From: Hemileia vastatrix
Taxonomy: Eukaryota; Basidiomycota; Pucciniomycetes; Pucciniales; Zaghouaniaceae
Direction: 5' to 3'
DNA length: 64,000 bases
NCBI GenBank assembly: GCA_030280995.1
Contig: JASXTE010000007.1
Location: 13,331,501-13,395,500 of the forward strand
The position numbers and the translations under genes are program-made. This document shows positions 63,888 through 64,000 of the stretch, piece by piece (position 1 is the stretch's first letter; each line of letters opens with the position of its first letter). The notes beneath the pieces are model-generated. The model did no database searches. It was not told the origin of the DNA and was given only the letters and a program-made list of their open reading frames with translations.

Positions 63888-64000
63888 TACGGATCTGCTA
63901 GTTCTTTGGAATCTCTGCTGTTTTTGATTGGCCCTTTTTGGTGATTTGGGCTGGAAGAATTGCTTTTGGTTCTTCTATTCCTGTGGTGACTGTCAGTGGG

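Overview
The window is a eukaryotic, AT-rich, transposon-packed intergenic block with no host gene that I can support. Everything recognisable belongs to long-terminal-repeat (LTR) retrotransposons. A fungal host is likely but unproven. The main reason is the Ty3/gypsy chromodomain ending in a W-x-PGKE motif, with pyrimidine-rich LTRs as weaker support. No species can be named from sequence alone.

Family 1 is a Ty1/copia element and dominates positions 1-59288. Its standard form has 916-bp LTRs (TGTTGAAATT at the start, CTTCTTCA or CTTCTACA at the end), a 4615-bp interior, and a primer site matching the anticodon region of initiator tRNA-Met. It carries a single 1494-residue Gag-Pol frame (Gag, zinc finger, protease, integrase, reverse transcriptase, RNase H) and an AAGGGGGGG polypurine tract. 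I name ten copies or fragments: A (1-4396, cut), B (4397-6006 plus 18913-23749, split), C (6007-18907, minus, split), C' (6287-12733, intact), D (28963-35342, intact frame), Y (35343-38940, minus, decayed), X (41799-44571, decayed), E (44572-50706, intact frame), W (50707-52368, 3' end only) and Z (56648-59288, minus, decayed). C' sits inside the 3' LTR of C, and C sits inside the gag of B. Both insertions have perfect 5-bp target-site duplications. C and C' also form a tail-to-tail inverted repeat with arms of about 6.17 kb.

Family 2 is a Ty3/gypsy-like group with LTRs starting TGTCAGCCAGGCT and a conserved TATAAAAG core promoter. Pieces lie at 23750-28962 (inside a tandem 3031-bp duplication), 38941-41798 (LTR end, leader, gag-like frames), 52369-53768 (gag start interrupted by a solo LTR), 53813-56647 (LTRs, leader, gag start) and 59289-62690 (integrase, chromodomain, two LTRs). 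The leader seems to hold an intron that ends just before the gag start codon.

Family 3 is seen as an LTR at the right edge (about 62817-63866) followed by a possible primer site. An inverted partial copy lies in each unit of the tandem duplication.

The history read from the junctions is a recent burst of family 1 insertions into older family 2 and 3 sequence. This was followed by exchange between LTRs: B, D and E have mismatched flanks, one LTR of E is a chimera, and LTR lengths fit recombination between repeats inside the LTR. Because many LTRs here are near-identical over 0.9 kb, some joins could be assembly errors.
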